This document shows positions 16,973-25,330 of a stretch of DNA of 56,352 bases, one piece after another. Position 1 is the first letter of the stretch, and each line of letters starts with the position of its first letter. Both the position numbers and the translations under genes were made by a program. The notes under the pieces are model-generated. The model saw only the letters and a list, made by a program, of their open reading frames with translations, was not told the origin of the DNA and ran no database searches. Source of the stretch: Alphaproteobacteria bacterium (GTDB taxonomy: Bacteria > Pseudomonadota > Alphaproteobacteria > Micropepsales > Micropepsaceae); the NCBI GenBank assembly GCA_017307355.1, contig JAFKFG010000046.1, positions 1 to 56,352 on the forward strand. Direction: 5' to 3'.

Positions 16973-17595
16973 ACTGCTTTGCCGCCCCGCCGTGCTTGGG
17001 GAATGGCAAAGAACGTCGGGAAACTGCGTGAGTGCGTGGATCCGGCACCGTACCAATCGGATAGCATTCGAACTCCCCAGCCTGGTGATCGGGGAGTTGA
17101 GAAGCCAACCAAGGGAAGGCCGCATACGGCTTTAGGCTTTCGCCCTGTACATACCCGTATGCCTCCCCGACCGCATGGTCGAGGAGTGCTGTTGCGGCCG
17201 CACTGAATGCCGCCCTTAGTTGAGGTTCTCACGCCCCAGGCAGAGTAAGCTCTGCCCGCATCGACCATGGCTCAGGGGCATATGGATCGCAAGTCGGATC
17301 GGTCAGAAAATCGAGGAATTCTGGAGCTTTTTTGCTAGGTTGGCGGCGGTGGGCCACCTTTTTATTGAGCGGTCCTGAGCCGCCTCCGGCTACTTGGAAA
17401 GATAACTGGCGGGCTACGAATTAGCCGATAGCGCCTTGCTACGTTTACTGGAAACCGCTTCCGGGTTTTGACGCTAACAGTGGACCTGCGGCCTTCGACT
17501 AAGTCGCATTATGTTGAATGGTGCCTTTGCGAACTAAGCTAACGCTTCATATACGCCCAGCATGGGTGATACCCAAGTGAGACGGGCGCAATCAA
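16973..17595. other. Long gene-free stretch before the helicase gene
   Basis: No gene is supported. Two inverted repeats are visible: GCATACGG/CCGTATGC at 17122–17129 and 17155–17162, and a tight hairpin GGCAGAG-TAAG-CTCTGCC at 17239–17256 without a T-run. From about 17300 the composition becomes more AT-rich, matching the helicase gene beyond. Confidence 0.4.
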
Positions 17596-20500
17596 TTAAT
17601 CCGCGGAAAATATTTTCAGCCCAACCCCGACGGATTGGCATGCCGAGTAAGCCGAAACCACCAAGTGATAAAACTGAAGTACATGTGCGTTCACGCGATC
17701 CGCACGAAATTCTCGCTCGAGAACGGACTTGGAGATCATCCCACCGGCGCAAACCATCCATAACGCGCGCTCGGCAGCCGGAGCGCGTTTGACACGGTTG
17801 AATAGGGTCCGGAATCCGACAGAACCGGGTCCAGCTCTCCTTCTAGGCACTCTATCTGTTTTGCCGTCTTTCGAGAGAGTCCAATACCGATCAAATTTCT
17901 GAGCCGAGCCGGGAAGGTCCACTCCATCACTTTTCAGAAATGCGAGGTTCTTTAACCCTTGACTTGTCACATCATAAAAAGCCGATGCGGAGACGCCAGG
18001 ATCCCCTTGCTTATGCTTTGCCACTACAAAAACAACGCGCGGACTACCTATATCATCGTCCGCTCCAATGAAGTCGCCTGCCTCCGTGCCAAAATCATCG
18101 CACACGAACGCCGGAAAGGCCTGACCGAAAACCTGCTTTCCGCGACCCTTGACTAGCGCATCATCAATAAACCTGAAAAGCGAACCCGCTCTCCAAGTGG
18201 TTAGAGTCTCACCTTTAGGTACCCCCTTTTCTGAGGTAATAGCCTGGAGCCCGGCAAGCGGCGTAATTAAATCCAATATCATGCGCCCCGCTCCGTTAGG
18301 ATCGGCTAGGTTTAGGTCTAAAACGTAGAAGGCGCCGTCCACGTACACGTGCCGGTGGTCCGCGGTGATGATGCGAAACGCCTGCAATTGATTTAGTCGC
18401 CTGACCAACGACACTTTGGGATTGAGCTTGGATTTTATTTGACTGAGTGACCCCGAGAATAACCAATACTTCTTTTTCTTCGCGTCCCATTTTATCCACA
18501 CCGAGTGGGGCTTGCCCTCTACAGAAATCGAGAAATGGAATGGAGCTGGCGGCTTAGGGTTCACGCCCGCTTGCTCGATATCAACGCATAATCCATCAAC
18601 ATCAAAGCTCACACTCCCGTCGCTACTGCCAAACTGATCGGCAAGCTCGCGCATATCGACCAGAATGTTCACAGGTGCTGTATCTCTAGGCGTCGCAGCC
18701 GGTACAGCGAAACGTGCAAGCAACGGGTTTGCCTGCTGTCGCTTCTTGATTTCGGATTCGATTCCTCCGCACCATGCCACGTACTCTTCGGCAGTTGCTC
18801 CAAAGCCGTCCCCTTCACGAACGCGTGCCCGAGAAAAGCCAATTGAACGTCGCACTTTGTCAACCCAACCAGTGGCGCGAGTAACCACATTCATGTGCTC
18901 ACCCATAAATACACCAGACCGCTCCAGAGACCGAGCCGACAGCGTGCGAGATCGCACAGCAAGAGGGCCGAGGTCGGTATTTTTGACAGCAAGAAACGAA
19001 ATCGCGTTGTCTGCGCCGCTTGGCAATAATGATTGGAGCACTTTAGGGCTCAGCCTGGCGCCGATTCCCTCCAACTCATCAATCCACAATCCCGCGCTGT
19101 CGTAGAAAAAAAGCCTATGTCCCACCTTTGCGTAGATCGTCACTTCCAAAGAGGGCGCTTGAAACAAGTAATTTGCGAGAAAGGGCGACTGCGTTAACGC
19201 CAAACTGACGTGATACCGACAAGATCCATCCACCGTGTTTCCAATTTGATGCTCAAACCGATCTTCTGCATCGAGAAGCGCCGACAAATCCGATTGAAAA
19301 TTGTCCAAATCGAATCCCGGCTGGATCTCAAAAACGAACGCCGCCTTGGGAAACAATAAATCGCTCGAAAGATCGGCGTCTTCCAGATCGATACGATGCC
19401 TAAACACACCTTGGACGTAATCAATATTCGGTAATGCAGTAACAAGTTGCCGAAGCACCTCCTCGCCTTTCCGCAGAGGAGGCTTGCCGCCGTTGGCTAC
19501 GCACGCCGAATCAAATTCGAGAAAGCTGTTCCATTGTTCTCCAACGCCGTCACTTGGGCGAGCAAAGACTCTGGCATCGGCGGCCCTGATTCCCACTTGG
19601 CCACTCGGCTGTCGCGTAAGGCGCCCCACCTGCTGAACAAGCATTCTCGTGCTGGTAAACGGATCATACATCGCCAGCATCGTGCAATTTGGGTCGTCGA
19701 TACCCTCTACCAGCATGAATTGGTGAATGAGGTACTTTTCCGGCCTGTGCACCAGATCGGTCGGGACGTCTGGGCGCCGCTGCGAGCCGATATCACCATG
19801 CAATGAGAAATTGTTATGTATTGCAAGAACTCCATCCGTATCCATCGAAAGCTCAGCAGAGAATGCTACAAATAACTCACTGACCGCGTCTTCACTAGCA
19901 GCTCTTACAACTACCTTATTATGCGGTCCAAATACGCCGTCTGAGATTAATCTATTTCTCTCGGCGATTATTTGCTTTGCGAACTCAGCAGGGTTTTCGG
20001 ACAATTCACTTTGGACAATGGAGACGCCGCGAATGAGCGCCCGGTCGACCGAATCTTGAAAAGATAGGAAATGGATATGATCATCGTCGACATCGAACAC
20101 CTTTAAGTCCCCGCGAAAGGGCGTGGCACTGAACAGAACGGTAGGGACACTGAAGCTTCGAATGACCTTGGCCCACAACGGGGCCGGCTCTCGATGACCT
20201 TCATCGAAGATGATTGTCCTTACGTACTTTTGAAGATCAGCTATATTTCCGGCCGCATATATTTGCTGCATGGCTTGGATTGTTGCCACAACGATGGTGC
20301 GCGAACCCTGCCAGGTCTCAAGTTCTGATGCGAGCGCACTTAATGATCCCGGTAACGCTTGTCGCACGTGATCAGGACGCCATTCAGAAGACGCACCAAT
20401 TTTCGTCCAGAATTTTGAAGCAAACTCATGTGTTAGCTGATCCACCAGCGCGGCTGAAGGACATACAACCAATACCGGTCCCATCGTAGCCCGCCGCACA

Positions 20501-20661
20501 GCCAATACGGCCATTACGCCAGTCTTGCCAGTGCCCGTAGGCATATGCACGAGGCATCCATGACTGCTGTCTGAGGCGAAATATCTTTCACACGTTCGTA
20601 CGGCGTCCAACTGATGCGCCCATAGTCTGAGTTCTGCAGGATCCTTATTCAATATTTTCAC
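17596..20661 (-). CDS. Large DEAD/DEAH-type SF2 helicase with unknown C-terminal half
   Basis: The protein has about 1020 residues. The start is uncertain: GTG at 20661 is used here, and TTG at 20709 would add 16 residues. The N-terminal third is an SF2 motor with H-M-P-T-G-T-G-K-T (motif I), I-I-F-D-E-G-H (motif II, DEGH in place of DEAH), F-S-A-T-P-F-R-G-D (motif III) and Q-Q-V-G-R-L-T-R-Q (motif VI). The following roughly 600 residues match nothing I recognise. Base composition is visibly lower in GC than the core genes, suggesting transfer. It is divergent from the BpsA-like gene and heads the putative defence island. Related helicases occur in many anti-phage systems. Confidence 0.8.
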   Translation of the reverse strand: MKILNKDPAELRLWAHQLDAVRTCERYFASDSSHGCLVHMPTGTGKTGVMAVLAVRRATMGPVLVVCPSAALVDQLTHEFASKFWTKIGASSEWRPDHVRQALPGSLSALASELETWQGSRTIVVATIQAMQQIYAAGNIADLQKYVRTIIFDEGHREPAPLWAKVIRSFSVPTVLFSATPFRGDLKVFDVDDDHIHFLSFQDSVDRALIRGVSIVQSELSENPAEFAKQIIAERNRLISDGVFGPHNKVVVRAASEDAVSELFVAFSAELSMDTDGVLAIHNNFSLHGDIGSQRRPDVPTDLVHRPEKYLIHQFMLVEGIDDPNCTMLAMYDPFTSTRMLVQQVGRLTRQPSGQVGIRAADARVFARPSDGVGEQWNSFLEFDSACVANGGKPPLRKGEEVLRQLVTALPNIDYVQGVFRHRIDLEDADLSSDLLFPKAAFVFEIQPGFDLDNFQSDLSALLDAEDRFEHQIGNTVDGSCRYHVSLALTQSPFLANYLFQAPSLEVTIYAKVGHRLFFYDSAGLWIDELEGIGARLSPKVLQSLLPSGADNAISFLAVKNTDLGPLAVRSRTLSARSLERSGVFMGEHMNVVTRATGWVDKVRRSIGFSRARVREGDGFGATAEEYVAWCGGIESEIKKRQQANPLLARFAVPAATPRDTAPVNILVDMRELADQFGSSDGSVSFDVDGLCVDIEQAGVNPKPPAPFHFSISVEGKPHSVWIKWDAKKKKYWLFSGSLSQIKSKLNPKVSLVRRLNQLQAFRIITADHRHVYVDGAFYVLDLNLADPNGAGRMILDLITPLAGLQAITSEKGVPKGETLTTWRAGSLFRFIDDALVKGRGKQVFGQAFPAFVCDDFGTEAGDFIGADDDIGSPRVVFVVAKHKQGDPGVSASAFYDVTSQGLKNLAFLKSDGVDLPGSAQKFDRYWTLSKDGKTDRVPRRRAGPGSVGFRTLFNRVKRAPAAERALWMVCAGGMISKSVLEREFRADRVNAHVLQFYHLVVSAYSACQSVGVGLKIFSAD

Positions 20662-20891
20662 AGCCCCGACGCTTGCTGATAGGCTTACCCCAGGTAGGCA
20701 ATGGTACAACCGCTCTTATATTTGCATTACCTGCGCCGCGTCGGGAATGGGGCTTATGCTTGAAAATAGCGCCCGAATCGGCCACAATGCGCTCCATAAG
20801 TATTTTTCCGCCAAACGCTTTCGCGCCACCACCTCCTCATTTCAGGGCAAGCCCTTCAGAGACATAAGCTTTCCATTGGGGGAGGATGGCC

Positions 20892-21725
20892 ATGGCTGAT
20901 GCGCAAGATGTCGATCTGCGGGCCGCGATTAATGCAATCTCCGATGTGATCCAGAACCGACCGCGCCCTTTGCGCGAGTTCGACCAGATTTATATGAAGG
21001 CCGGCGATATGGTCATGCAGAGCGAGCTTATCGCGCGCTGGGCCGACGGCAAACGGATGGCCTTCATCGGGGACGGCGACGCCATAAGTATATCCATCGC
21101 GTTTCTCCAAGAGCGCGGGATCCTGAAATACGGGCCCACCAAAATCACCGTTTTCGACTTCGACGAGCGCATCTGTAACGCGGTGAGGCGGTTCGCGGAC
21201 AAGGAACGCCTACACAACTTGGACGCTGAACTCTACAACTGCCTTGAGCCGTTCCCCCAAGTGGGCCGTTTTGACTTTTTCTACACCAACCCGCCATGGG
21301 GGGCGAGCAACCGGGGTGAAAGCGTCAAGGTCTTTGTAGGCCGAGGCATGGAAGCGGTCGGTTTTGCCGGCGAAGGTGTCGTCGTCATCGCGGATGACGA
21401 GGAGTTGGCTTGGCCGAAGCTGGTTCTTGGAGAAGTCCAGAAATACGCCCTGGCCAATGGCTTCTTCGTGCAGAAGATGATGTCGCAACTACACGAATAT
21501 CACCTGGACGATGCACCGGACCTGAAGTCTTGCAATCTGATGTTCAAGGCGATCTCCCCGGAGCGGATAGTGCGCGATAGCGTTGCGACCCCGAAAGATG
21601 TGCTGGAACACTTTTACGGCCGCGATAGCGCTCCTAAGGTCCGTTATGTGCGCGAGAAAAAGCGCGTTGACTACGGCAAAGCCAACGAGGATGAGTATCT
21701 TTTTGAAAAGATCGGTGGCACATGA
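20892..21725 (+). CDS. BpsA-like (branched polyamine synthase fold) protein
   Basis: The ATG at 20892 is preferred over 20886 because the GGGGGAGG site at 20878–20885 then has proper spacing. The 277-residue protein resembles the C-terminal catalytic domain of N4-bis(aminopropyl)spermidine synthase. It has A-F-I-G-D-G-D-A-I-S-I-S near residue 55, V-F-D-F-D-E-R near 85, and F-D-F-F-Y-T-N-P-P-W-G near 127, where BpsA has G-D-D-D, D-I-D-E-R and a D-P-P-Y-type motif. The N-terminal winged-helix part of archaeal BpsA is missing. The fold could act on a polyamine or a nucleic acid base; N-P-P-W also recalls amino-methyltransferases. It is coupled by an ATGA overlap to the next gene. Confidence 0.65.
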   Translation: MADAQDVDLRAAINAISDVIQNRPRPLREFDQIYMKAGDMVMQSELIARWADGKRMAFIGDGDAISISIAFLQERGILKYGPTKITVFDFDERICNAVRRFADKERLHNLDAELYNCLEPFPQVGRFDFFYTNPPWGASNRGESVKVFVGRGMEAVGFAGEGVVVIADDEELAWPKLVLGEVQKYALANGFFVQKMMSQLHEYHLDDAPDLKSCNLMFKAISPERIVRDSVATPKDVLEHFYGRDSAPKVRYVREKKRVDYGKANEDEYLFEKIGGT

Positions 21726-22303
21726 AAAATACGCTCATAAGCCCCAAGACCGGCATCCTGTTCATGAAGGTTGGTGTCCACGCGCAGGAATCCTTGGAAG
21801 CGATCATCGCTCGCAAAACTAAGGAAATTGAGGACGAGGGTTTTGCGCTATGGGGGTATGGTGGCAACACCTGCCACCCCAGTACGATGGTGCAGCCGTT
21901 CGCTCGCGAGTTCGAACATCGCGGCGGCAACATTGTATTGTGCATGCAGGAAATGGTCTCGAACCATTTCGCAGAGCAGGTGAGAGCTGACGATTACTCG
22001 ATCAATGGTATGGAATGGCAGTCGATCCCCAAAGGCATCAAGGTGCTGGGATCCCGGTATGCCCTGGTAATCAAGAACCTCCGCAAGACAGAGGAGATTC
22101 TGGAGCTGGATAAAACCCGCGTCGCCGTAGGAAATAGTATGGGCAGGTCGGGTGATAAATATGTGCAGGGCCGTGTCGATAAGGCCTGTCTTGAGCTTGC
22201 ACCGGCAGCCCAGGACACCGGTGACCAGCCCAAGACTGTGGCGATCAACCTTGTTGCGGACATCGCTTCGCCGTACGCGGTTTTCCTCAGGAATCGCACT
22301 TAG
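21722..22303 (+). CDS. Unknown protein A, coupled to the BpsA-like gene
   Basis: This 193-residue soluble protein belongs to no family I can name. It is homologous over its length to the product of 24288–24893. Both have I-I-A-R-K-x-x-E about 30 residues in, then G-(F/I)-x-(L/F)-W-G-x-G-N-x-x-x-P-S, and a later R-Y-A-L-V strand followed by L-x-L. Its start overlaps the stop of the BpsA-like gene, so the two are translated together and probably work together. Its end overlaps by 17 bp the convergent PIN gene. Confidence 0.6.
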   Translation: MKNTLISPKTGILFMKVGVHAQESLEAIIARKTKEIEDEGFALWGYGGNTCHPSTMVQPFAREFEHRGGNIVLCMQEMVSNHFAEQVRADDYSINGMEWQSIPKGIKVLGSRYALVIKNLRKTEEILELDKTRVAVGNSMGRSGDKYVQGRVDKACLELAPAAQDTGDQPKTVAINLVADIASPYAVFLRNRT

Positions 22304-22934
22304 CTAAAATCCGCGGCGCTTCCTGTCGCAATGCTTTCACGTAGCTGGCAAGCCCCTGGTGCCAATCCGGCGGTGATGTGCCGTCTCGACCGCAGGAAAA
22401 GCAAATTGTCATAGCGGTGTCGACAGAAGGCTCGCTGCAGACGCCTGCCCGAACCGCCGGCGGATTCAGCACCAGCAGCAGCCGTGCCACGAGCTGTTCC
22501 AAGCACACAGCCCTTCCCTCAATCGCAGTTAGGACATCCACGGCACCGAGCAACTGCTCCAGGGCGAGAATGGCCCTTTTGTCGCCAGTAACCAGAAAGT
22601 CGATTGGGCGCTTTATTGTTACGGCAACCAGCTGACTTTCGCCGGTATCGAGCGAAACAATCGCCTTCTGGGCCTCATATTCTAATGCGGCGGCAAGAGC
22701 CAGTTCATCGGCGGTCGGCTCAATAACCTTGATCGCGCCAAACAATTCTTCAGCCCGATTTATTGCGGCAGCACGATCGGTATCCAAACGCATGCGCTTT
22801 AGCCGCGAGCCGACAGTAAACCGGCTCGTGCCAAGCGCAAGGATACCGTATCCGAGCGGCGCAACATCCCCGGCACTTAGACCGTACGCTATGCACTTCA
22901 AGATTATGTCGGTATCAACTGAGGCTTCGGGCAT
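22287..22934 (-). CDS. PIN-like domain protein
   Basis: This protein has 215 residues. The first part fits a PIN nuclease fold: S-V-D-T-D-I-I-L-K with the first acidic residue, A-D-E-L-A-L-A-A-A-L-E near 75, and L-D-T-G-E-S-Q-L-V-A-V then D-F-L-V-T-G-D-K-R-A with the remaining acidic cluster. PIN domains cut RNA and are common toxins. The C-terminal 80 residues are not recognised and include C-F-S-C-G. The gene overlaps the end of the ImmA/IrrE gene by 20 bp, as the third gene of an XRE–ImmA–PIN operon. In such operons the protease often inactivates the repressor and releases the effector. Confidence 0.65.
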   Translation of the reverse strand: MPEASVDTDIILKCIAYGLSAGDVAPLGYGILALGTSRFTVGSRLKRMRLDTDRAAAINRAEELFGAIKVIEPTADELALAAALEYEAQKAIVSLDTGESQLVAVTIKRPIDFLVTGDKRAILALEQLLGAVDVLTAIEGRAVCLEQLVARLLLVLNPPAVRAGVCSEPSVDTAMTICFSCGRDGTSPPDWHQGLASYVKALRQEAPRILAKCDS

Positions 22935-23901
22935 CGTGCACGATTCCCAGGACGCCCTGTACGTATGCTGTCATGTCTGGCGATATGGCGGACCAATCCA
23001 GCTGATCAACCAGCACATTGTTTACTGGTTCCCACATTGGCTGCGCCTCACTGTAAATATACTTTAGGGCGCCATATGCTTTGTCCCACCGGCCGGTACT
23101 GTGACCAAAGCACATCGCCAACAACCCGGGCTCAATTCCAAGTTTCCCGGCTGACCGAATAGCGACATCAGCAAGCTGCCTGGACAGGAAAGACTTCGCA
23201 TCAGTGGTTACGGTCGGCTCGGGCTGGCCGGTAAGAAACTCCAGCGCAAATCTATCGGCGGCGATCTCTTCTGGATCATTGTCCTTTGTGAGGGGATCAC
23301 CAACATCTACCAAGGCTCGTTGACCTTCCAGGTGACCGAGCAAAATATGGCCCAGCTCATGTGCAATATAATAAGACACCGGTGCGGGATAACGCGCGTT
23401 CTGACTCAACAATATGCAGTAATGGTCGTTGATGTTGACCGCCATCGCTGCCATGCGCTTAGCCGTTAAGGGAAATACCCGCAGGTAGCCGACTGGGATG
23501 CCGAAAGACCAGCATACGCCCAAAACATCCGGGAGATGCACAAACTCCTTCTCCCTTAGGACTGCGGCACGTAGCTCCGCAGCCGTCGGACGGATTTCGG
23601 CCTGCTGACCAGCGCCTTCCACCAAGATGCGCCCGACACCGGTACCGAATGAAGCCATTGCTTCCTGTTCAAACCGAGACTCTGCTGACAGTCGCTTGTA
23701 TTTTGTCTTGTCGGTCCAGACGAACTTGGGCAGGTCATCTTCCAATAGAGACCGCGGATCCAAGCCGAGTTTCCGAGAAAGAGAAAAGCGCAGCTCCGCC
23801 CGCGCCGAGGTAGACGCATCAGCATCGTTGCTCCACCAATCGGGCCATGCGGCTTCAATAGCGGATTGCGAGAAGCCCGCAGCGCGTAGCGATTTTTTCA
23901 A
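22915..23901 (-). CDS. ImmA/IrrE family metallopeptidase
   Basis: This 328-residue protein carries the zinc-protease motif H-E-L-G-H-I-L-L-G-H near residue 180, followed by E-E-I-A-A-D-R-F-A, the third-ligand helix typical of ImmA/IrrE (COG2856). The N-terminal 90 residues are helical and may bind the partner regulator. Members cleave XRE-type repressors after a stress signal. The XRE gene lies 34 bp upstream in the same operon and the PIN gene overlaps downstream, so a derepression relay is the natural inference. Confidence 0.85.
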   Translation of the reverse strand: MKKSLRAAGFSQSAIEAAWPDWWSNDADASTSARAELRFSLSRKLGLDPRSLLEDDLPKFVWTDKTKYKRLSAESRFEQEAMASFGTGVGRILVEGAGQQAEIRPTAAELRAAVLREKEFVHLPDVLGVCWSFGIPVGYLRVFPLTAKRMAAMAVNINDHYCILLSQNARYPAPVSYYIAHELGHILLGHLEGQRALVDVGDPLTKDNDPEEIAADRFALEFLTGQPEPTVTTDAKSFLSRQLADVAIRSAGKLGIEPGLLAMCFGHSTGRWDKAYGALKYIYSEAQPMWEPVNNVLVDQLDWSAISPDMTAYVQGVLGIVHDARSLS

Positions 23902-23935
23902 TGCCCTTGCGTCGTGCGGCAGCGGCGAATCCTCC

Positions 23936-24250
23936 TTACGGCTTCTTCTTTGTAAACGATCCGAGCGCGGCTATCACGGCAACCACCGCATCGGCGTGTT
24001 CGGGCGACTTATCCCAGATTCTGGAAAACGCAGCTGCAACCCGGGCCGAGCCATCGAGCTCGCCATCTTGCATTCCTGCATATTTGCATAACTTTGCTTT
24101 AGCCGGACCGAGCCGCAAAGGCATACCGCTTAGCGCGCGTGATACCGCCGACTGGCTTACCCCAGCGCGCTTTGCCATCGCAACCTGGCTGAGCTTCTCG
24201 CGCTCCATATAGGCCTTCAGCCGCACAGCGAACTCTTGCATAGGTTGCAT
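23936..24250 (-). CDS. XRE-family helix-turn-helix repressor
   Basis: This is a 104-residue protein. The HTH is K-L-S-Q-V-A-M-A-K-R-A-G-V-S-Q-S-A-V-S-R at residues about 19–38, followed by a short helical tail rich in Ala. Two in-frame ATGs exist (24250 and 24241), both inside the TTGCATA array, so the promoter and start region are almost certainly its own operator. It heads the XRE–ImmA–PIN operon and faces the unknown gene B. Confidence 0.85.
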   Translation of the reverse strand: MQPMQEFAVRLKAYMEREKLSQVAMAKRAGVSQSAVSRALSGMPLRLGPAKAKLCKYAGMQDGELDGSARVAAAFSRIWDKSPEHADAVVAVIAALGSFTKKKP

Positions 24251-24271
24251 AATAGGTGCATAATTTGCATA
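24236..24271. promoter_or_regulatory. Tandem TTGCATA operator array in a divergent promoter
   Basis: Four same-direction copies of TTGCATA (the third reads GTGCATA) start at 24236, 24245, 24256 and 24265. The spacing is 9, 11 and 9, that is, two pairs. The array lies between the divergent XRE operon and unknown gene B and overlaps the XRE start codons. The regular pairing is what dimeric XRE repressors bind. It also contains plausible −10 words (GCATAAT), so bound repressor would block both promoters. Confidence 0.7.
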
Positions 24272-24287
24272 ACGCTAGGGCTCCGCG

Positions 24288-24893
24288 ATGTTACCGAACG
24301 TGTTTTGCTGGACGAGATTTGGGACCGAGGCTGGTGAGGACATCAGCAAGATCATCGCGCGCAAAGAGCTGGAACGTCGTTCTACAGGGGGCATTTTCTT
24401 CTGGGGCATCGGCAACGCCGTCGGTCCGTCTATGCGCGTCCTTATCGCTCGACGCTATGCGCCAGTTGCCGTATTCAGCCCTATATCATCGGCAGCCAGA
24501 GCTCAGGACGTTTCGCCGCGCCAAGTATACCAGTGGCGCAGCGGTATTGGCCTGGATGGCAGCGTTTTCGAGATACCCAAGAAATGCTTGGTGACCAGTG
24601 GCGGTCCAGATTCGGGCTCACTGCGCAGGCGCTACGCCCTCGTCTGCTCGTCGGATAGCCCCTTGAGTTTGTCGGGCGTCGAGACGTTCAACTTAGGGGC
24701 TTTGCGCAACTTAGTCAGCGACCGCAAGGTTGGCGCGTCGCAGGTCACCGCGGTCGTAAGAAAGTCAAATCTGCAGGGCGGGCCCCTGTATCGCGCTGCG
24801 CTCATCGTGCCACTAGCAGCCCCTTATCTCGTCGAACTGGCGGATCCCGTGCCCCTGGGCCGACCGGATGGCCGCAAGTCAATCGCGGCATAG
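24288..24893 (+). CDS. Unknown protein B, divergent from the XRE operon
   Basis: This 201-residue protein is unnamed and homologous to unknown protein A (21722–22303). Shared marks are F-G-T-E-A-G-E-D-I-x-K-I-I-A-R-K, G-I-F-F-W-G-I-G-N-A-V-G-P-S and R-R-Y-A-L-V. It starts 17 bp after the TTGCATA array, so the XRE protein is expected to control it. Protein A works beside a BpsA-like enzyme, whereas B has no enzyme partner. It could be a decoy, regulator or second effector, but no function is claimed. Confidence 0.6.
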   Translation: MLPNVFCWTRFGTEAGEDISKIIARKELERRSTGGIFFWGIGNAVGPSMRVLIARRYAPVAVFSPISSAARAQDVSPRQVYQWRSGIGLDGSVFEIPKKCLVTSGGPDSGSLRRRYALVCSSDSPLSLSGVETFNLGALRNLVSDRKVGASQVTAVVRKSNLQGGPLYRAALIVPLAAPYLVELADPVPLGRPDGRKSIAA

Positions 24894-25093
24894 CCTGGTT
24901 GCTATTGAGGCGGCAATTTTAGGTAAGTAGCCGATCTTCGTCCGAATAATTACGCTAGACTTCCGCTGCAAAGGAAGCATGGATCGGGATGCTCGCCCGG
25001 TCGAAGCGGTCCGGAACAGCAGCCTGGTTGCTATAGCCGGGCTTTCTCCAGTGAGGGGCCAGATTGGCTGGCTCCCGTCACAGGAGAGAACCG
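24894..25093. other. Leader of the DUF3489–DUF2924–recombinase cassette
   Basis: This non-coding leader is also present, diverged, at about 3198–3332. It holds an inverted pair CTTCC/GGAAG (in ACTTCCGCTGCAAAGGAAGC, 24959–24978) and CTTTCTCCAGTGAGGGGCC near 25042. Conservation of non-coding sequence between two cassettes suggests a promoter, operator or recombination site. Confidence 0.5.
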
Positions 25094-25327
25094 ATGCCGG
25101 TCAAATCCGCCAAACCGAAACCAAAAACATCCAAGACCAGCACGCTGCTGAAGCTGTTGCGTAGCAACAAGGGCGCCTCAATGGCGCAGCTGCAACATGC
25201 CTCCGGCTGGCAAGCCCACAGCGTACGCGGGTTTCTGGCGGGAACGGTTAAGCGCCGCCTTGGCCTGACCGTTCTGAGCAGAATCTCGCAGACTGGCGAG
25301 CGGCTCTACTCCATCGGCAGCAATTGA
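25094..25327 (+). CDS. DUF3489 protein
   Basis: This is a basic 77-residue protein. The ATG at 25094 follows an AGGAGA site. A Lys-rich N-terminus (residues 1–15) is followed by a winged-helix-like unit: L-L-K-L-L-R-S-N-K-G-A-S-M-A-Q-L, then W-Q-A-H-S-V-R-G-F-L-A-G and G-E-R-L-Y-S-I. The family regularly precedes DUF2924 and a large serine recombinase in alphaproteobacteria. It probably binds DNA as an accessory factor; that role is inferred. Confidence 0.85.
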   Translation: MPVKSAKPKPKTSKTSTLLKLLRSNKGASMAQLQHASGWQAHSVRGFLAGTVKRRLGLTVLSRISQTGERLYSIGSN

Positions 25328-25330
25328 TCG

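Noticed and set aside
17239..17256. Hairpin GGCAGAG-TAAG-CTCTGCC as a terminator
   Set aside because: No T-run follows on either strand and no gene ends close by.
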